From NCBI RefSeq assembly GCF_014639275.1, contig NZ_BMFW01000003.1, positions 124,001-188,000 of the forward strand: DNA of 64,000 nucleotides. Direction: 5' to 3'. The DNA is from Arthrobacter liuii (GTDB taxonomy: Bacteria > Actinomycetota > Actinomycetes > Actinomycetales > Micrococcaceae). Both the position numbers and the translations under genes were made by a program. Of the stretch, positions 7,393 to 18,862 are shown in pieces (position 1 is the first letter of the stretch; every line of letters begins with the position of its first letter). The notes under the pieces were generated by a model. It was not told the DNA's origin, made no database searches, and saw only the letters and a list, made by a program, of their open reading frames with translations.

Positions 7393-10317
7393 GTGCCTAA
7401 AGCCGTAGCTGAAGAAACCCCTGCCCGCGCCACGTCCCTCACCGTCCCCTCCGCTGCCGTCCCGCAGCGCCCGGACCTCTCCCGCCTTGTGGTGAAGGGC
7501 GCGCGGGAGCACAACCTGCGCAACGTGGACCTCGACCTGCCGCGCGATGCCATGATCGTCTTCACTGGCCTCTCCGGATCCGGCAAGTCTTCGCTGGCAT
7601 TCGACACGATCTTCGCCGAAGGCCAGCGCCGCTACGTTGAATCGCTGTCCGCCTACGCACGCCAGTTCCTGGGCCAGGTGGACAAGCCCGATGTCGATTT
7701 CATCGAAGGCCTCTCCCCGGCCGTCTCCATCGACCAGAAATCCACCAGCAAGAACCCGCGGTCCACGGTGGGCACCATCACCGAAATCTACGACTACATG
7801 CGCCTGCTCTGGGCCCGCGTGGGCAGGCCGCACTGTCCCGTGTGCGGTGAGCCGGTGTCCAGGCAGACGCCGCAGCAGATCGTCGACCAGCTGCTGGAAC
7901 TCGATGAGGGCACCCGCTTCCAGGTCCTGGCGCCCGTGGTGCGCGGGCGCAAGGGCGAGTGCGTGGACCTCTTCAAGGAACTCACTGCCAAGGGCTATTC
8001 CCGGGCACGCGTGGACGGCAACCTGGTCCAGTTGAGCGATCCTCCCAAGCTGGGCAAGCAGTTCAAGCACACCATTGAAGTGGTGGTGGACCGGTTGGTG
8101 GTCAAGGAGGGCATCAGCCAGCGGCTCACCGATTCCATCGAGACGGCCCTTGGGCTGTCCGAGGGCCGGGTCCTGGCCGAATTCGTGGACCTTGAAGCAG
8201 ACGCGGCCGGACGAATCCGGGCGTTCTCGGAAAACCTCGCATGCCCCAATGAGCACCCCCTCGCCATCGACGAGATCGAGCCCCGCTCGTTTTCCTTCAA
8301 CAACCCCTTCGGCGCCTGCGCCGCCTGCAGCGGAATCGGTACCCGGCTCGAGGTGGATGAGGAACTCATCGTTCCCAACCCGGAACTGTCCCTCTCGGAA
8401 GGCGCCATCGCTCCCTGGTCGCTGGGCACCGCCACCACTGAGTACTGGAACCGGCTCCTGGAAGGCCTGGCGAAGGAAGTGGGATTCTCCATGTCCACGC
8501 CGTGGGAAAAGCTGGGCAAGGATGTGCGCCAAACGATCCTGCACGGCAAGGACCACAAGGTGGTGGTGCAGTACCGCAACCGCTTTGGCCGTGAACGCAA
8601 GTACAGCACCGGGTTCGAAGGCGCCATTCAGTACGTCCACCGCAAGCACGGCGAGACCGACTCCGACTGGGCCCGCGACCGCTACGAAGAATACATGCGC
8701 CAGGTCCCGTGCCCTTCCTGCAACGGTGCCCGCCTCAACCCGGCCTCCCTGTCGGTCCTCATCAACGGCAAGTCCATCGCCGAGGTTGCGGCCCTGCCCA
8801 TGCGGGACTGTGCGGAGTTCCTGAACAACCTGGTGCTGACCGGGCGTGAAGCGCAGATCGCCCATCAGGTCCTCAAGGAGATCCAGGCTCGCCTGACGTT
8901 CCTGCTGGACGTGGGCCTGGAGTACCTGAACCTCGAACGCCCCTCCGCCACCCTTTCCGGCGGCGAAGCCCAGCGCATCAGGCTCGCCACCCAGATCGGT
9001 TCCGGCCTGGTCGGGGTCCTCTATGTCCTGGACGAACCCTCCATCGGACTGCACCAGCGGGACAACCGCCGGCTGATCGAAACCCTTACCAGGCTCCGCG
9101 ACATGGGGAACACCCTCATCGTCGTCGAGCACGACGAGGACACCATCCATGTGGCCGACTGGATCGTGGACATCGGCCCCGGCGCCGGCGAGCACGGCGG
9201 CCAGGTGGTCCACTCCGGGACCTACAAGGAACTCCTGGACAACAGGGAATCCCTGACCGGCGACTACCTGTCCGGCCGCAAGGCCATCGAGGTACCCAAA
9301 AAGCGCCGGAAGTACGACAAGAAGCGCGAGATCAAGGTAGTGGGCGCACGGGAGAACAACCTCGTGAACGTCGACGCAGCCTTCCCGCTGGGCCTCTTCA
9401 CCGCCGTGACCGGGGTGAGCGGTTCCGGCAAGTCCACCCTCGTCAACGAAATCCTCTACAAGGTGCTGGCCAACAAGCTCAACGGTGCCAAGCAGGTCGC
9501 AGGCCGGCACAAGACAGTCCAGGGGCTGGAACACCTGGACAAGGTGGTCCACGTGGACCAAAGCCCCATCGGCCGTACCCCGCGGTCCAACCCGGCCACG
9601 TACACGGGCGTCTTCGACAACATCCGCAAGCTCTTCGCCGAGACCACCGAGGCCAAGGTGCGCGGTTACCTTCCCGGGCGGTTCTCCTTCAACGTCAAGG
9701 GCGGCCGCTGCGAAGCGTGTTCCGGTGACGGCACGCTGAAGATTGAGATGAACTTCCTGCCTGACGTGTACGTCCCCTGCGAGGTGTGCCACGGGGCCCG
9801 GTACAACCGGGAGACCCTGGAGGTGCACTACAAGGGCAAGACCATCGCCGATGTCCTCAACATGCCCATTGAAGAGGGGGCCGAGTTCTTCGCGGCGTTC
9901 TCGCCTATCGCGCGCCACCTGAACACCCTGGTGGACGTGGGACTGGGCTACGTCCGCCTCGGACAGCCTGCCACCACCCTGTCCGGCGGTGAGGCGCAAC
10001 GGGTCAAGCTCGCTGCGGAACTGCAGAAGCGGTCCAATGGACGCAGCATCTACGTCCTGGACGAGCCCACCACAGGCCTGCACTTCGAAGACATCCGCAA
10101 GCTGCTCATGGTCCTGCAGGGGCTGGTGGACAAGGGCAACACAGTGATCACCATTGAGCACAACCTCGATGTCATCAAGAGCGCCGACTGGCTGGTGGAC
10201 CTCGGGCCGGACGGCGGCTCGGGCGGCGGCCAGATTGTTGCGGCAGGCACCCCGGAGCAGGTGGCCAAGTCGGGCACCAGCTACACCGGGAAGTTCCTCG
10301 CCGAAATACTCGGCTGA
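7393..10317 (+). CDS. uvrA: Excinuclease ABC subunit A
   Basis: DNA-damage recognition ATPase of nucleotide excision repair; it dimerises, scans DNA and loads UvrB. The 974-residue length is normal. Two ABC ATPase modules are visible: Walker [10 protein letters not shown] near residue 58 with signature LSGGEAQRI near 518, and Walker [10 protein letters not shown] near 675 with signature LSGGEAQRV near 868. Cysteine pairs of zinc modules occur as CPVC (about 149), CAAC (about 309) and CEAC...CEVC (about 773-800). The GTG at 7393 has no ribosome-binding site but sits six bases after a TANNNT -10, which favours leaderless translation. The LexA-like box upstream predicts DNA-damage induction. Confidence 0.97.
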   Translation: MPKAVAEETPARATSLTVPSAAVPQRPDLSRLVVKGAREHNLRNVDLDLPRDAMIVFTGLSGSGKSSLAFDTIFAEGQRRYVESLSAYARQFLGQVDKPDVDFIEGLSPAVSIDQKSTSKNPRSTVGTITEIYDYMRLLWARVGRPHCPVCGEPVSRQTPQQIVDQLLELDEGTRFQVLAPVVRGRKGECVDLFKELTAKGYSRARVDGNLVQLSDPPKLGKQFKHTIEVVVDRLVVKEGISQRLTDSIETALGLSEGRVLAEFVDLEADAAGRIRAFSENLACPNEHPLAIDEIEPRSFSFNNPFGACAACSGIGTRLEVDEELIVPNPELSLSEGAIAPWSLGTATTEYWNRLLEGLAKEVGFSMSTPWEKLGKDVRQTILHGKDHKVVVQYRNRFGRERKYSTGFEGAIQYVHRKHGETDSDWARDRYEEYMRQVPCPSCNGARLNPASLSVLINGKSIAEVAALPMRDCAEFLNNLVLTGREAQIAHQVLKEIQARLTFLLDVGLEYLNLERPSATLSGGEAQRIRLATQIGSGLVGVLYVLDEPSIGLHQRDNRRLIETLTRLRDMGNTLIVVEHDEDTIHVADWIVDIGPGAGEHGGQVVHSGTYKELLDNRESLTGDYLSGRKAIEVPKKRRKYDKKREIKVVGARENNLVNVDAAFPLGLFTAVTGVSGSGKSTLVNEILYKVLANKLNGAKQVAGRHKTVQGLEHLDKVVHVDQSPIGRTPRSNPATYTGVFDNIRKLFAETTEAKVRGYLPGRFSFNVKGGRCEACSGDGTLKIEMNFLPDVYVPCEVCHGARYNRETLEVHYKGKTIADVLNMPIEEGAEFFAAFSPIARHLNTLVDVGLGYVRLGQPATTLSGGEAQRVKLAAELQKRSNGRSIYVLDEPTTGLHFEDIRKLLMVLQGLVDKGNTVITIEHNLDVIKSADWLVDLGPDGGSGGGQIVAAGTPEQVAKSGTSYTGKFLAEILG

Positions 10318-10396
10318 CCGGAGCAGATTCGACCCGAATATTCCTCAACGGGCATGCGAGTTTCAGGCACTCCTGCTGTCGTGAGAAACTAACCCG

Positions 10397-11113
10397 GTGA
10401 CTTCAACAACAGTGCCCGTGATCTTTGACCTGGACGGCACTCTTGTCGACCCGGCCGGTGGAATAACTGAGGGGATTGCCTCCGCCCTCCGCGGGCTTGG
10501 GCTCCCGGTTCCCGGCCAGGACCTGCTGGACGCGATGATCGGCCCCAAGCTGAGTGATTCCCTGCTGAACGTGGCAAAGGTGCCGGTGGACCGCCTCGAA
10601 GAGGTGGTCCACCGCTACCGAGAACACTACGTGGCGACGGGAATCGCCCAGAGCCGGCTGTACCCGGGCATCCGCGACATCCTGGAATCCTTTGCGGCAG
10701 CGGGACGGCCCGTGGCTGTAGCCACCCAGAAGCCCCAGCGGCTGGCCCATAAAGTGCTGGCACACCATGGCATCGACAGGTTCTTCCACGGAATCCACGG
10801 CTCCGCCGACGACGAAACGGAAGTGGAAGGCGTCCCGCTGGGTAAGACCCAGATCATCGCTGCCGCCCTGAGGGACCTGGAGACGCAGCACGCCATCATG
10901 GTGGGAGACCGCGCCCAGGACGTTGCCGGTGCGATCGCCAACGGGTTGGACTGCGTCGGAGTTGTTTGGGGGTTCGCCCCGGACGGAGAGCTTGAGGAAG
11001 CCGGTTCGGTCGCCGTGGTCAGCACGGGTGAGGAACTGGTAGCGGTCATCGAGCGGCTGCAGACAATCCACACCGCTGCCATGAGCGGGGTGAGCAACGA
11101 TGGAAATGTTTGA
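10397..11113 (+). CDS. HAD-superfamily hydrolase, phosphoglycolate phosphatase-like
   Basis: A 238-residue haloacid-dehalogenase fold phosphatase of the Gph/PGP-like group. The nucleophile motif DLDGT has D11 and D13. VATQK (motif II Thr, near 110) and the metal-binding motif VGDRAQDV (near 171) follow. A helical cap lies between residues 20 and 90. Likely substrates are small phosphates such as 2-phosphoglycolate or nucleotides; the sequence does not decide. It starts with GTG and its last 14 bases overlap the acyltransferase start, so the two are probably cotranscribed and translationally coupled. Confidence 0.82.
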   Translation: MTSTTVPVIFDLDGTLVDPAGGITEGIASALRGLGLPVPGQDLLDAMIGPKLSDSLLNVAKVPVDRLEEVVHRYREHYVATGIAQSRLYPGIRDILESFAAAGRPVAVATQKPQRLAHKVLAHHGIDRFFHGIHGSADDETEVEGVPLGKTQIIAAALRDLETQHAIMVGDRAQDVAGAIANGLDCVGVVWGFAPDGELEEAGSVAVVSTGEELVAVIERLQTIHTAAMSGVSNDGNV

Positions 11114-11768
11114 TGCCGTCCGCTGGACCACCCGCAACCTGATCGCCGGCACATGCCGGCCCACCGTCGTCGGACTCGAAAATGTCCCTTCCGACGGCCC
11201 CTTTATCGTGGCGCCCAACCACCTGTCCTTCTTTGACAGCGTGATCGTCCAGGCGCTGATGCCCAGGCCGGTTGCATTCTTTGCCAAGGCCGAGTACTTC
11301 ACCACAGGCGGCGTCAAGGGCAAGGTTATGAAGGCCTTTTTCGAATCAGTAGGCTCCATTCCTGTGGAGCGCGGCGAACAGGCTGCCAGCGTGCAGGCGC
11401 TCAAGACCCTGCTGGACATTCTTGAGGCCGGCCGCGGCATCGGCATCTACCCCGAGGGCACCCGCTCCCGCGACGGCATCCTCTACCGGGGACGCACCGG
11501 GGTTGGCTGGCTGGCGCTCACCACGGGGGCGCCCGTGATTCCCGTGGGCCTGATCGGAACCGAGAAGCTCCAGCGCGCCGGCGAAAAGGGGGTCAGGCCG
11601 CAGCACTTCACCATGAAGGTGGGGGAGCCGCTGTACTTCGACAAGACGGGACCGGACCACTCACTGCCGGCACGCCGTGAAGTCACCGACCGGATCATGG
11701 AGGCGATTGCCGGCCTCAGCGGCCAGGAGCGCTCGGCCAGCTACAACCAAAGCAAGTCCGCCGAGTAG
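11100..11768 (+). CDS. 1-acyl-sn-glycerol-3-phosphate acyltransferase family protein
   Basis: PlsC-like acyltransferase of 222 residues, probably membrane-associated, moving an acyl chain to the sn-2 position of lysophosphatidate or a related lipid acceptor. The catalytic block NHLSFFD (H41, D46) matches NHX4D. The acceptor-binding block YPEGTRSRDG is near residue 119, and VPIVPVGLIGT-like spacing follows (APVIPVGLIGTEKL). The gene overlaps the HAD phosphatase gene by 14 bases. Actinobacteria carry several PlsC paralogues, so this need not be the housekeeping one. Confidence 0.85.
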   Translation: MEMFDAVRWTTRNLIAGTCRPTVVGLENVPSDGPFIVAPNHLSFFDSVIVQALMPRPVAFFAKAEYFTTGGVKGKVMKAFFESVGSIPVERGEQAASVQALKTLLDILEAGRGIGIYPEGTRSRDGILYRGRTGVGWLALTTGAPVIPVGLIGTEKLQRAGEKGVRPQHFTMKVGEPLYFDKTGPDHSLPARREVTDRIMEAIAGLSGQERSASYNQSKSAE

Positions 11769-11839
11769 GCGGTCGGCGGACCAGAGGGACAGCACGGCGT
11801 GAACCGGCCCGGCTGGCAGGGAAGACCGGCGGAAATCAG

Positions 11840-11845
11840 TAGACT
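11840..11845 (+). promoter_or_regulatory. TANNNT -10 element, leaderless uvrC promoter candidate
   Basis: TAGACT ends six bases before the GTG of uvrC and no Shine-Dalgarno sequence lies between. The same spacing occurs at uvrA and at the acyl-CoA ligase gene. No LexA-like palindrome is seen here, so uvrC is probably not SOS-controlled as uvrA seems to be. Confidence 0.5.
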
Positions 11846-11851
11846 TGATAG

Positions 11852-13852
11852 GTGGCAAATCCAGCAAGTTACCGGCCCAAGACTGGTGAAATCCCCACCA
11901 ATCCGGGCGTCTACCGGTTCCGTGACCCGCACGGCCGGGTCATCTATGTGGGCAAAGCCAAGAGCCTCCGGTCCCGGCTGAACTCCTACTTCGCCAATCC
12001 GGCGGGGCTGCTGCCGAAGACCTATGCGATGGTCCACGCGGCCAGCAGCGTCGAATGGACAGTGGTGGGCAGCGAACTCGAGTCGCTGCAGCTGGAATAC
12101 ACCTGGATCAAGGAATTCAAGCCACGCTTCAACGTGGTGTTCCGTGATGACAAAACCTATCCCTACCTCGCGGTGACCATGAGCGAAAAGTACCCGCGGG
12201 TGCAGGTAATGCGGGGGGACAAGCGGAAGGGGACCCGTTACTTCGGCCCCTACACCGCCGGGGCCATCCGGGAAACCATGGACACCCTGCTCCGTGTCTT
12301 CCCCGTCCGGAGTTGCAGCGCCGGCGTCTTCAAGCGGGCCGAGGCCAGCGGCCGGCCGTGCCTGCTGGGCTACATCGATAAATGTTCCGCGCCGTGCGTG
12401 GGGCGGATTTCCCCGGCGGACCACCGGGAACTGGCCGACGATTTCTGCGCTTTTATGGGCGGTGAGGCCAAGAGGTTCATCAACAAGCTGGAAAAGCAGA
12501 TGGCCGGCGCCGTGGCGAAACTCGACTATGAGCACGCCGCACGGCTGCGTGACGACATCACGGCGCTGCGGAAGGTGTTCGAGCGGAACGCCGTGGTGCT
12601 GTCCGAGGACACCGACGCCGACGTCTTCGCCCTTCACGAAGACGAACTGGAAGCGGCCGTCCAGGTGTTCCATGTCCGCGGCGGCAGGATCCGCGGCCAG
12701 CGCGGCTGGGTAGTGGAAAAGGTGGAGGACTTCACCACCCCGGACCTGGTGGAGCACCTGCTGCAGCAGGTCTACGGCGAGGACGGCGACACCCACGGCC
12801 GGCTGCCCCGGGAAGTCCTGGTGCCGGTGGCGCCCAGCAACCCGGAAGACCTCGCCGTTTGGCTGGGCGGGATCCGCGGCGCCAAAGTGGACATCCGGGT
12901 GCCGCAGCGCGGGGACAAGGCGGCCCTGATGTCCACCGTGCGCGAAAATGCCGAACACGCGCTGAAGCTCCACAAGACACGCCGGGCGGGGGACATTACC
13001 GTAAGGTCGCAGGCCCTCCAGGAGTTGCAGGAAGCCCTGGACCTGCCCGTGCCGCTGCTCAGGATCGAATGCTTCGACGTCTCCCACGTCCAGGGCACCA
13101 ACGTCGTGGCCTCCATGGTGGTGGTGGAGGACGGGCTGCCCAAGAAGTCCGACTACCGCAAGTTCTCCATCACCGGCGCCGCGGCGTCTGATGACACCGC
13201 CGCCATGCATGACGTCCTGACCCGCCGGTTCCGCCATTACCTCCAGGACAAGTCAGCGCAGGTGGACGCATCCGTGCTGGAAGCGGACGGCCAGGAAGAG
13301 CCACCGGATGCCGCCGTGCTGGACACCACCACCCCGGCGCCCAAGGCCAAGTTCGCGTACCCGCCAAACCTTGTCGTGGTCGATGGCGGCCAGCCGCAGG
13401 TGAACGCCGCTGCCCGCGCCCTCAAGGACCTGGGCATCGACGATGTCTACGTGGTGGGGCTGGCCAAGCGCCTGGAGGAAGTGTGGCTCCCGGACAGCGA
13501 CTTCCCGGTGGTCCTGCCCCGCACCTCGCAGGGGCTGTACCTGCTGCAGCGGATCCGTGACGAGGCCCACCGCTTCGCTATTACGTTCCACCGGCAAAAG
13601 CGCGGCAAGGCCATGACGGTGTCGGCGCTGGACGCCGTCCCAGGCCTTGGCGCGTCCAAGCGCAAGGCCCTGCTGGCGCACTTCGGATCCGTCAAGGGAG
13701 TGAAGGCTGCCACTGCGGAGGAGCTGGCAGAGGCGAAAGGCATTGGCCCGGCTTTGGCCGGCGCCATCGTGAACCACTTCGCCGCCGAGGGACCAGAGGC
13801 CGTGACCGTCCCGGCGATCAACATGGCCACCGGCGAAATCATTGAAACTTAG
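11852..13852 (+). CDS. uvrC: Excinuclease ABC subunit C
   Basis: Dual-incision nuclease of nucleotide excision repair, 666 residues. In order: an N-terminal GIY-YIG domain ([20 protein letters not shown], about 14-33) for the 3' cut, a UVR helical hairpin contacting UvrB (about 208-243), an RNase H-like domain ([16 protein letters not shown] near 408 and VVDGGQPQV near 510) for the 5' cut, and a C-terminal helix-hairpin-helix pair ([17 protein letters not shown] and [12 protein letters not shown]). It leads the conserved actinobacterial cluster uvrC-rapZ-yvcK-whiA. The start is GTG at 11852, apparently leaderless. Confidence 0.97.
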   Translation: MANPASYRPKTGEIPTNPGVYRFRDPHGRVIYVGKAKSLRSRLNSYFANPAGLLPKTYAMVHAASSVEWTVVGSELESLQLEYTWIKEFKPRFNVVFRDDKTYPYLAVTMSEKYPRVQVMRGDKRKGTRYFGPYTAGAIRETMDTLLRVFPVRSCSAGVFKRAEASGRPCLLGYIDKCSAPCVGRISPADHRELADDFCAFMGGEAKRFINKLEKQMAGAVAKLDYEHAARLRDDITALRKVFERNAVVLSEDTDADVFALHEDELEAAVQVFHVRGGRIRGQRGWVVEKVEDFTTPDLVEHLLQQVYGEDGDTHGRLPREVLVPVAPSNPEDLAVWLGGIRGAKVDIRVPQRGDKAALMSTVRENAEHALKLHKTRRAGDITVRSQALQELQEALDLPVPLLRIECFDVSHVQGTNVVASMVVVEDGLPKKSDYRKFSITGAAASDDTAAMHDVLTRRFRHYLQDKSAQVDASVLEADGQEEPPDAAVLDTTTPAPKAKFAYPPNLVVVDGGQPQVNAAARALKDLGIDDVYVVGLAKRLEEVWLPDSDFPVVLPRTSQGLYLLQRIRDEAHRFAITFHRQKRGKAMTVSALDAVPGLGASKRKALLAHFGSVKGVKAATAEELAEAKGIGPALAGAIVNHFAAEGPEAVTVPAINMATGEIIET

Positions 13853-13920
13853 TTAGGGTAAAGGACGGGGCAGCGCCACAGCGGCCGCCCACGGGACAAC
13901 GAGGAAACGGGGCAGGCTTC

Positions 13921-14844
13921 ATGGCAGACACGACGGCGGGATCCGGAGCGGAGCACGATGGGCTGGAGCCCGTCAAGCCGCTCGAAGCGGAACTGCTGGT
14001 GGTCACCGGAATGTCCGGCGCCGGGCGGAGCACCGCCGCAGACGCGTTGGAGGACCACGGCTGGTATGTCGTGGAGAACCTCCCGCCGCAGATGCTGGGC
14101 ACGCTCGCGGAACTGGTCTCGCACGCACCGCAGTCCATTCCCCGGCTGGCGGTGGTGATCGACGTCCGCAGCAAGGGCCTCTTCGCGGACATCCGCGCAG
14201 CGCTGGGCGCACTGGCCGCCAGCGGAGTGACCTTCCGCGTCCTGTTCCTGGACGCCAGCGACAACGTGCTGGTCCGGCGCTTCGAGCAGGGACGGCGCCC
14301 GCATCCGCTGCAGGGCGGCGGACGCATCCTCGACGGCATCGCTGCCGAACGCGAGCTGCTGCAGGAACTGCGCGACAGCTCCGACGTCGTCCTGGATACC
14401 TCCAACTACAACGTCCACGGCCTGGCCACCGCCATCACGGAACTGTTCAGTGAAACCGGCCCGGTTGCCCTGCGGCTCAACGTCATGAGCTTCGGTTTCA
14501 AGTACGGCCTGCCGGTGGACGCCAACTACGTGGCCGACGTCAGGTTTATCCCCAACCCGCACTGGGTGCCGCAGCTGCGCCCGCTGACCGGTTTGGACAA
14601 GGACGTCAGCGACTACGTACTGGAGGCCGAAGGCGTCAAGAACTTCGTGGACCGCTACGTCCTGGCCCTGGAACCCGTCCTCGAAGGGTACCGCAGGGAG
14701 AACAAGCACTACGCCACCATCGCCGTCGGCTGCACGGGCGGCAAGCACCGCTCCGTTGCGGTCGCCGTGGAACTTTCCAAGAAACTCGCGCAGTATCCGC
14801 GGGTCACGGTGACCACTGCGCACCGGGATCTGGGCCGCGAATAA
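13921..14844 (+). CDS. rapZ: RapZ/YvcJ-family nucleotide-binding protein
   Basis: P-loop ATP/GTP-binding protein of 307 residues. Walker [11 protein letters not shown] is near residues 29-38, and the C-terminal domain has the conserved [16 protein letters not shown] near 270. In E. coli RapZ is an RNase E adaptor controlling GlmZ RNA and so amino-sugar synthesis. Gram-positive YvcJ hydrolyses GTP and affects competence and stress phenotypes. The function in Actinobacteria is less defined, so the symbol denotes family. The stop overlaps the next start as TAATG, which indicates coupling with yvcK. Confidence 0.93.
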   Translation: MADTTAGSGAEHDGLEPVKPLEAELLVVTGMSGAGRSTAADALEDHGWYVVENLPPQMLGTLAELVSHAPQSIPRLAVVIDVRSKGLFADIRAALGALAASGVTFRVLFLDASDNVLVRRFEQGRRPHPLQGGGRILDGIAAERELLQELRDSSDVVLDTSNYNVHGLATAITELFSETGPVALRLNVMSFGFKYGLPVDANYVADVRFIPNPHWVPQLRPLTGLDKDVSDYVLEAEGVKNFVDRYVLALEPVLEGYRRENKHYATIAVGCTGGKHRSVAVAVELSKKLAQYPRVTVTTAHRDLGRE

Positions 14845-15863
14845 TGGCCCTGTTCACCGGAGCCCTGCCCCTGGTGCCGCCAGCCGCCGGAACGGGCTCG
14901 GGCCAGCAGGACAAGGGCCCAAACGTCGTGGCCCTGGGCGGAGGGCACGGCCTCGCTGCCTCGCTGTCAGCGCTGCGCCTGCTCACCTCCGAGCTCACTG
15001 CGATCGTTACTGTGGCGGACGACGGCGGCTCATCCGGGCGTCTGCGGGAGGAGTACGGCGTCCTCCCGCCAGGGGACCTCCGCATGGCACTGTCCGCGCT
15101 CTGCGACGATACTGACTGGGGACGCACCTGGCGCGATGTCATGCAGCACCGGTTCCGCGCCGGGAAAGGGACCGGCGGCTCCCTGGACGAGCACGCCATG
15201 GGCAACCTCCTGATCGTCACGCTCTGGGAGCTGCTGGGCGACGCCGTCGCAGGGCTCAAGTGGGCCGGCGCCCTGCTCGGCGCCCGCGGCCAGGTCCTGC
15301 CGATGTCAACCGTCCCGCTCACCATCGAAGGCGACGTGCGCGTGACCGCCCCGGACGGCGGAACTGCCCTCCACACCATCCGCGGCCAGGCGCGCTGTGC
15401 CGTTGCCGGCTCGCTCGAGGAAGTCCGGCTCCTGCCGGAAGCGGCCCCCGCATGCACCGAGGCCCTGACGGCAATCGAACTGGCGGACTGGGTGGTCCTG
15501 GGCCCGGGCTCCTGGTACACCTCCGTCCTGCCGCATCTGCTCCTGCCCGAGATGCGGCAGGCCCTGTGCAGCACCCCCGCCAAACGCTGCCTGACCATGA
15601 ACCTCGCCACGGACACCAAGGAAACCACCGGGATGTCGGCCGCGGACCATCTCCACGTCCTTCGGCGTTACGCCCCGGAGTTCAGCGTGGACGTGGTCCT
15701 GGCCGATCCCGCCTCCGTACCGGACCGGCAGGAGTTCGAGAAGGCCGCCGGCATGATCGGCGCGGAGGTGGTCTTGGGTAAAGTAGGGGCGTCGGGACGC
15801 CGCCCTGTCCACGAGCCTCTGCGGCTGGCGACGGCGTACCAGGACATTTTTGGGAACAGTTAG
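14844..15863 (+). CDS. yvcK: YvcK/CofD-like gluconeogenesis factor
   Basis: A 339-residue protein of the CofD-like superfamily. The N-terminal nucleotide-binding loop VVALGGGHGLAASLSALR lies near 28-45, followed by VADDGGSSGRLRE near 58. YvcK proteins bind UDP-sugars and are needed for growth on gluconeogenic carbon sources and for normal cell-wall synthesis; the mycobacterial orthologue is CuvA. Unlike true CofD it is not expected to make coenzyme F420. The ATG shares its A with the rapZ stop codon. Confidence 0.92.
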   Translation: MALFTGALPLVPPAAGTGSGQQDKGPNVVALGGGHGLAASLSALRLLTSELTAIVTVADDGGSSGRLREEYGVLPPGDLRMALSALCDDTDWGRTWRDVMQHRFRAGKGTGGSLDEHAMGNLLIVTLWELLGDAVAGLKWAGALLGARGQVLPMSTVPLTIEGDVRVTAPDGGTALHTIRGQARCAVAGSLEEVRLLPEAAPACTEALTAIELADWVVLGPGSWYTSVLPHLLLPEMRQALCSTPAKRCLTMNLATDTKETTGMSAADHLHVLRRYAPEFSVDVVLADPASVPDRQEFEKAAGMIGAEVVLGKVGASGRRPVHEPLRLATAYQDIFGNS

Positions 15864-15872
15864 GAAGGTGCC

Positions 15873-16853
15873 ATGGCACTGACAGCATCGGTCAAGGAAG
15901 AACTGTCCCGTCTGGACATCAAGAAGTCATCAGTGCGCAAGGCGGAAGTCTCCGCAATGCTCCGGTTCGCCGGGGGACTGCACATCATTTCCGGCAGGAT
16001 CGTCATCGAGGCGGAAGTGGACCTGGCGTCAACGGCCCGGAGGCTCCGCGCCGCCATCGCCGAGGTCTACGGGCACCAGAGCGAAATCATCGTGGTGTCC
16101 GCCGGCGGACTGCGCCGCGCCAGCCGCTACGTGGTCCGCGTGGTCCGCGACGGCGAGGCGCTGGCCCGCCAGACCGGCCTCCTGGACGGCCGCGGACGCC
16201 CCGTGCGCGGCCTGCCATCCGCCGTCGTCAACGGTTCAGCTGCAGACGCCGAGGCCGTGTGGCGCGGCGCGTTCCTGGCCCACGGATCGCTCACGGAACC
16301 CGGCCGGTCGTCGTCCCTGGAAGTCACTTGCCCAGGGCCCGAATCCGCCCTGGCCCTGGTGGGCGCCGCCCGCCGCCTCGACATCCAGGCCAAGGCCCGG
16401 GAAGTCAGGGGTGTGGACCGCGTGGTCATCCGCGACGGCGACACCATCGCCGCGCTCCTGACGCGCATGGGAGCCCACGATGCGCTGATGGTGTGGGAGG
16501 AACGCCGGATGCGCAAGGAGGTCAGGGCCACTGCCAATCGGCTTGCCAACTTCGACGACGCCAACCTGCGCCGCTCTGCGCAGGCAGCCGTTGCTGCGGG
16601 GGCACGGGTGGACCGGGCGCTGGAAATCCTGGGCGACGACGTGCCTGACCACCTGAAGTACGCGGGTGAGCTGCGGGTGGCGCACAAGCAGGCCAGCCTG
16701 GACGAGTTGGGCCGGCTCGCGGACCCCGTCATGACCAAGGACGCAATCGCCGGCAGGATCCGCCGCCTGCTCGCCATGGCGGACAAGCGCGCGCTTGACC
16801 TGGGCATCCCCGGAACGGACGCCAATGTGACGCCTGAAATGCTTGACGAGTAG
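15873..16853 (+). CDS. whiA: DNA-binding protein WhiA
   Basis: A 326-residue sporulation-regulator homologue with a LAGLIDADG-like N-terminal fold (about 1-220; LRFAGGLHI and GAFLAHGSL are typical) and a C-terminal helix-turn-helix (about 230-320). In Streptomyces WhiA controls cell-division genes with WhiB. Non-sporulating Gram-positives keep it as a regulator affecting division and chromosome segregation. It follows yvcK by 9 bases with an AGGAAGG ribosome-binding site before ATG 15873, so it closes the four-gene cluster. Confidence 0.95.
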   Translation: MALTASVKEELSRLDIKKSSVRKAEVSAMLRFAGGLHIISGRIVIEAEVDLASTARRLRAAIAEVYGHQSEIIVVSAGGLRRASRYVVRVVRDGEALARQTGLLDGRGRPVRGLPSAVVNGSAADAEAVWRGAFLAHGSLTEPGRSSSLEVTCPGPESALALVGAARRLDIQAKAREVRGVDRVVIRDGDTIAALLTRMGAHDALMVWEERRMRKEVRATANRLANFDDANLRRSAQAAVAAGARVDRALEILGDDVPDHLKYAGELRVAHKQASLDELGRLADPVMTKDAIAGRIRRLLAMADKRALDLGIPGTDANVTPEMLDE

Positions 16854-16955
16854 GCGCCCCATAGAATCAGAAATAATTCCGGGCACCAGCTGTCCGGATG
16901 CACAATCCAAGAGTTACCAACCGGGCCTTCCTGGTCCACGATATTGGAGGATTTT

Positions 16956-17582
16956 GTGACCGAGTACGTATTGCCGGAACTCAGCTACGACTATGCCGCC
17001 CTGGAACCGCACATCTCCGCGCGGATCATGGAGCTGCACCACAGCAAGCACCACGCCGCCTACGTGGCAGGAGCCAACAACGCCCTGGCCCAGCTGGCCG
17101 AAGCCCGTGAAAAGGGCGACTTCGCCAACATCAACCGGCTCTCCAAGGACCTCGCTTTTCACACCGGCGGCCACATCAACCACTCCGTCTTCTGGAAGAA
17201 CCTTTCCCCGGACGGCGGCGACAAGCCCGAAGGTGAGCTGGCTGCGGCGATCGACGACGCCTTCGGCTCCTTCGACGCGTTCCGCGCCCAGTTCTCCGCC
17301 GCAGCCCTTGGCCTGCAGGGCTCGGGCTGGGGTTTCCTGGCCTACGAACCCATCGGCGGGAACCTGGTCATCGAGCAGCTCTACGACCAGCAGGGCAACA
17401 CCGCGCTGGGCACCATCCCGCTGCTGATGCTGGACATGTGGGAGCACGCCTTCTACCTGGATTACGTCAACGTCAAGGCTGACTACGTCAAGGCGTTCTG
17501 GAACATCGTCAACTGGGCGGATGTTGCCCAGCGCTTCGAAGCAGCACGCGCCAACGCCACGGGACTGATCACCCTCCCATAG
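16956..17582 (+). CDS. sodA: Superoxide dismutase, Mn/Fe type
   Basis: Cytosolic enzyme converting superoxide to peroxide and oxygen, 208 residues. Metal ligands fall in the usual places: the first His in ELHHSKHH (H28), the second in [10 protein letters not shown], then Asp and His in [18 protein letters not shown] is also typical. The start was set at GTG 16956 because GGAGG lies at 16946-16950; a TTG further upstream would begin before that site. Mn and Fe forms cannot be separated safely from these motifs. A hairpin terminator follows, so the gene is probably monocistronic. Confidence 0.95.
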   Translation: MTEYVLPELSYDYAALEPHISARIMELHHSKHHAAYVAGANNALAQLAEAREKGDFANINRLSKDLAFHTGGHINHSVFWKNLSPDGGDKPEGELAAAIDDAFGSFDAFRAQFSAAALGLQGSGWGFLAYEPIGGNLVIEQLYDQQGNTALGTIPLLMLDMWEHAFYLDYVNVKADYVKAFWNIVNWADVAQRFEAARANATGLITLP

Positions 17583-17607
17583 TGACCGGCGTTATACACC
17601 GCTGTAA

Positions 17608-18852
<1,245 letters not shown>

Positions 18853-18862
18853 GGTTAGACAC

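Noticed and set aside
7330..10161. A 943-codon open frame antisense to uvrA
   Set aside because: Its composition follows the third-position GC of uvrA, it lacks family motifs and a ribosome-binding site, and uvrA is certain on the other strand.
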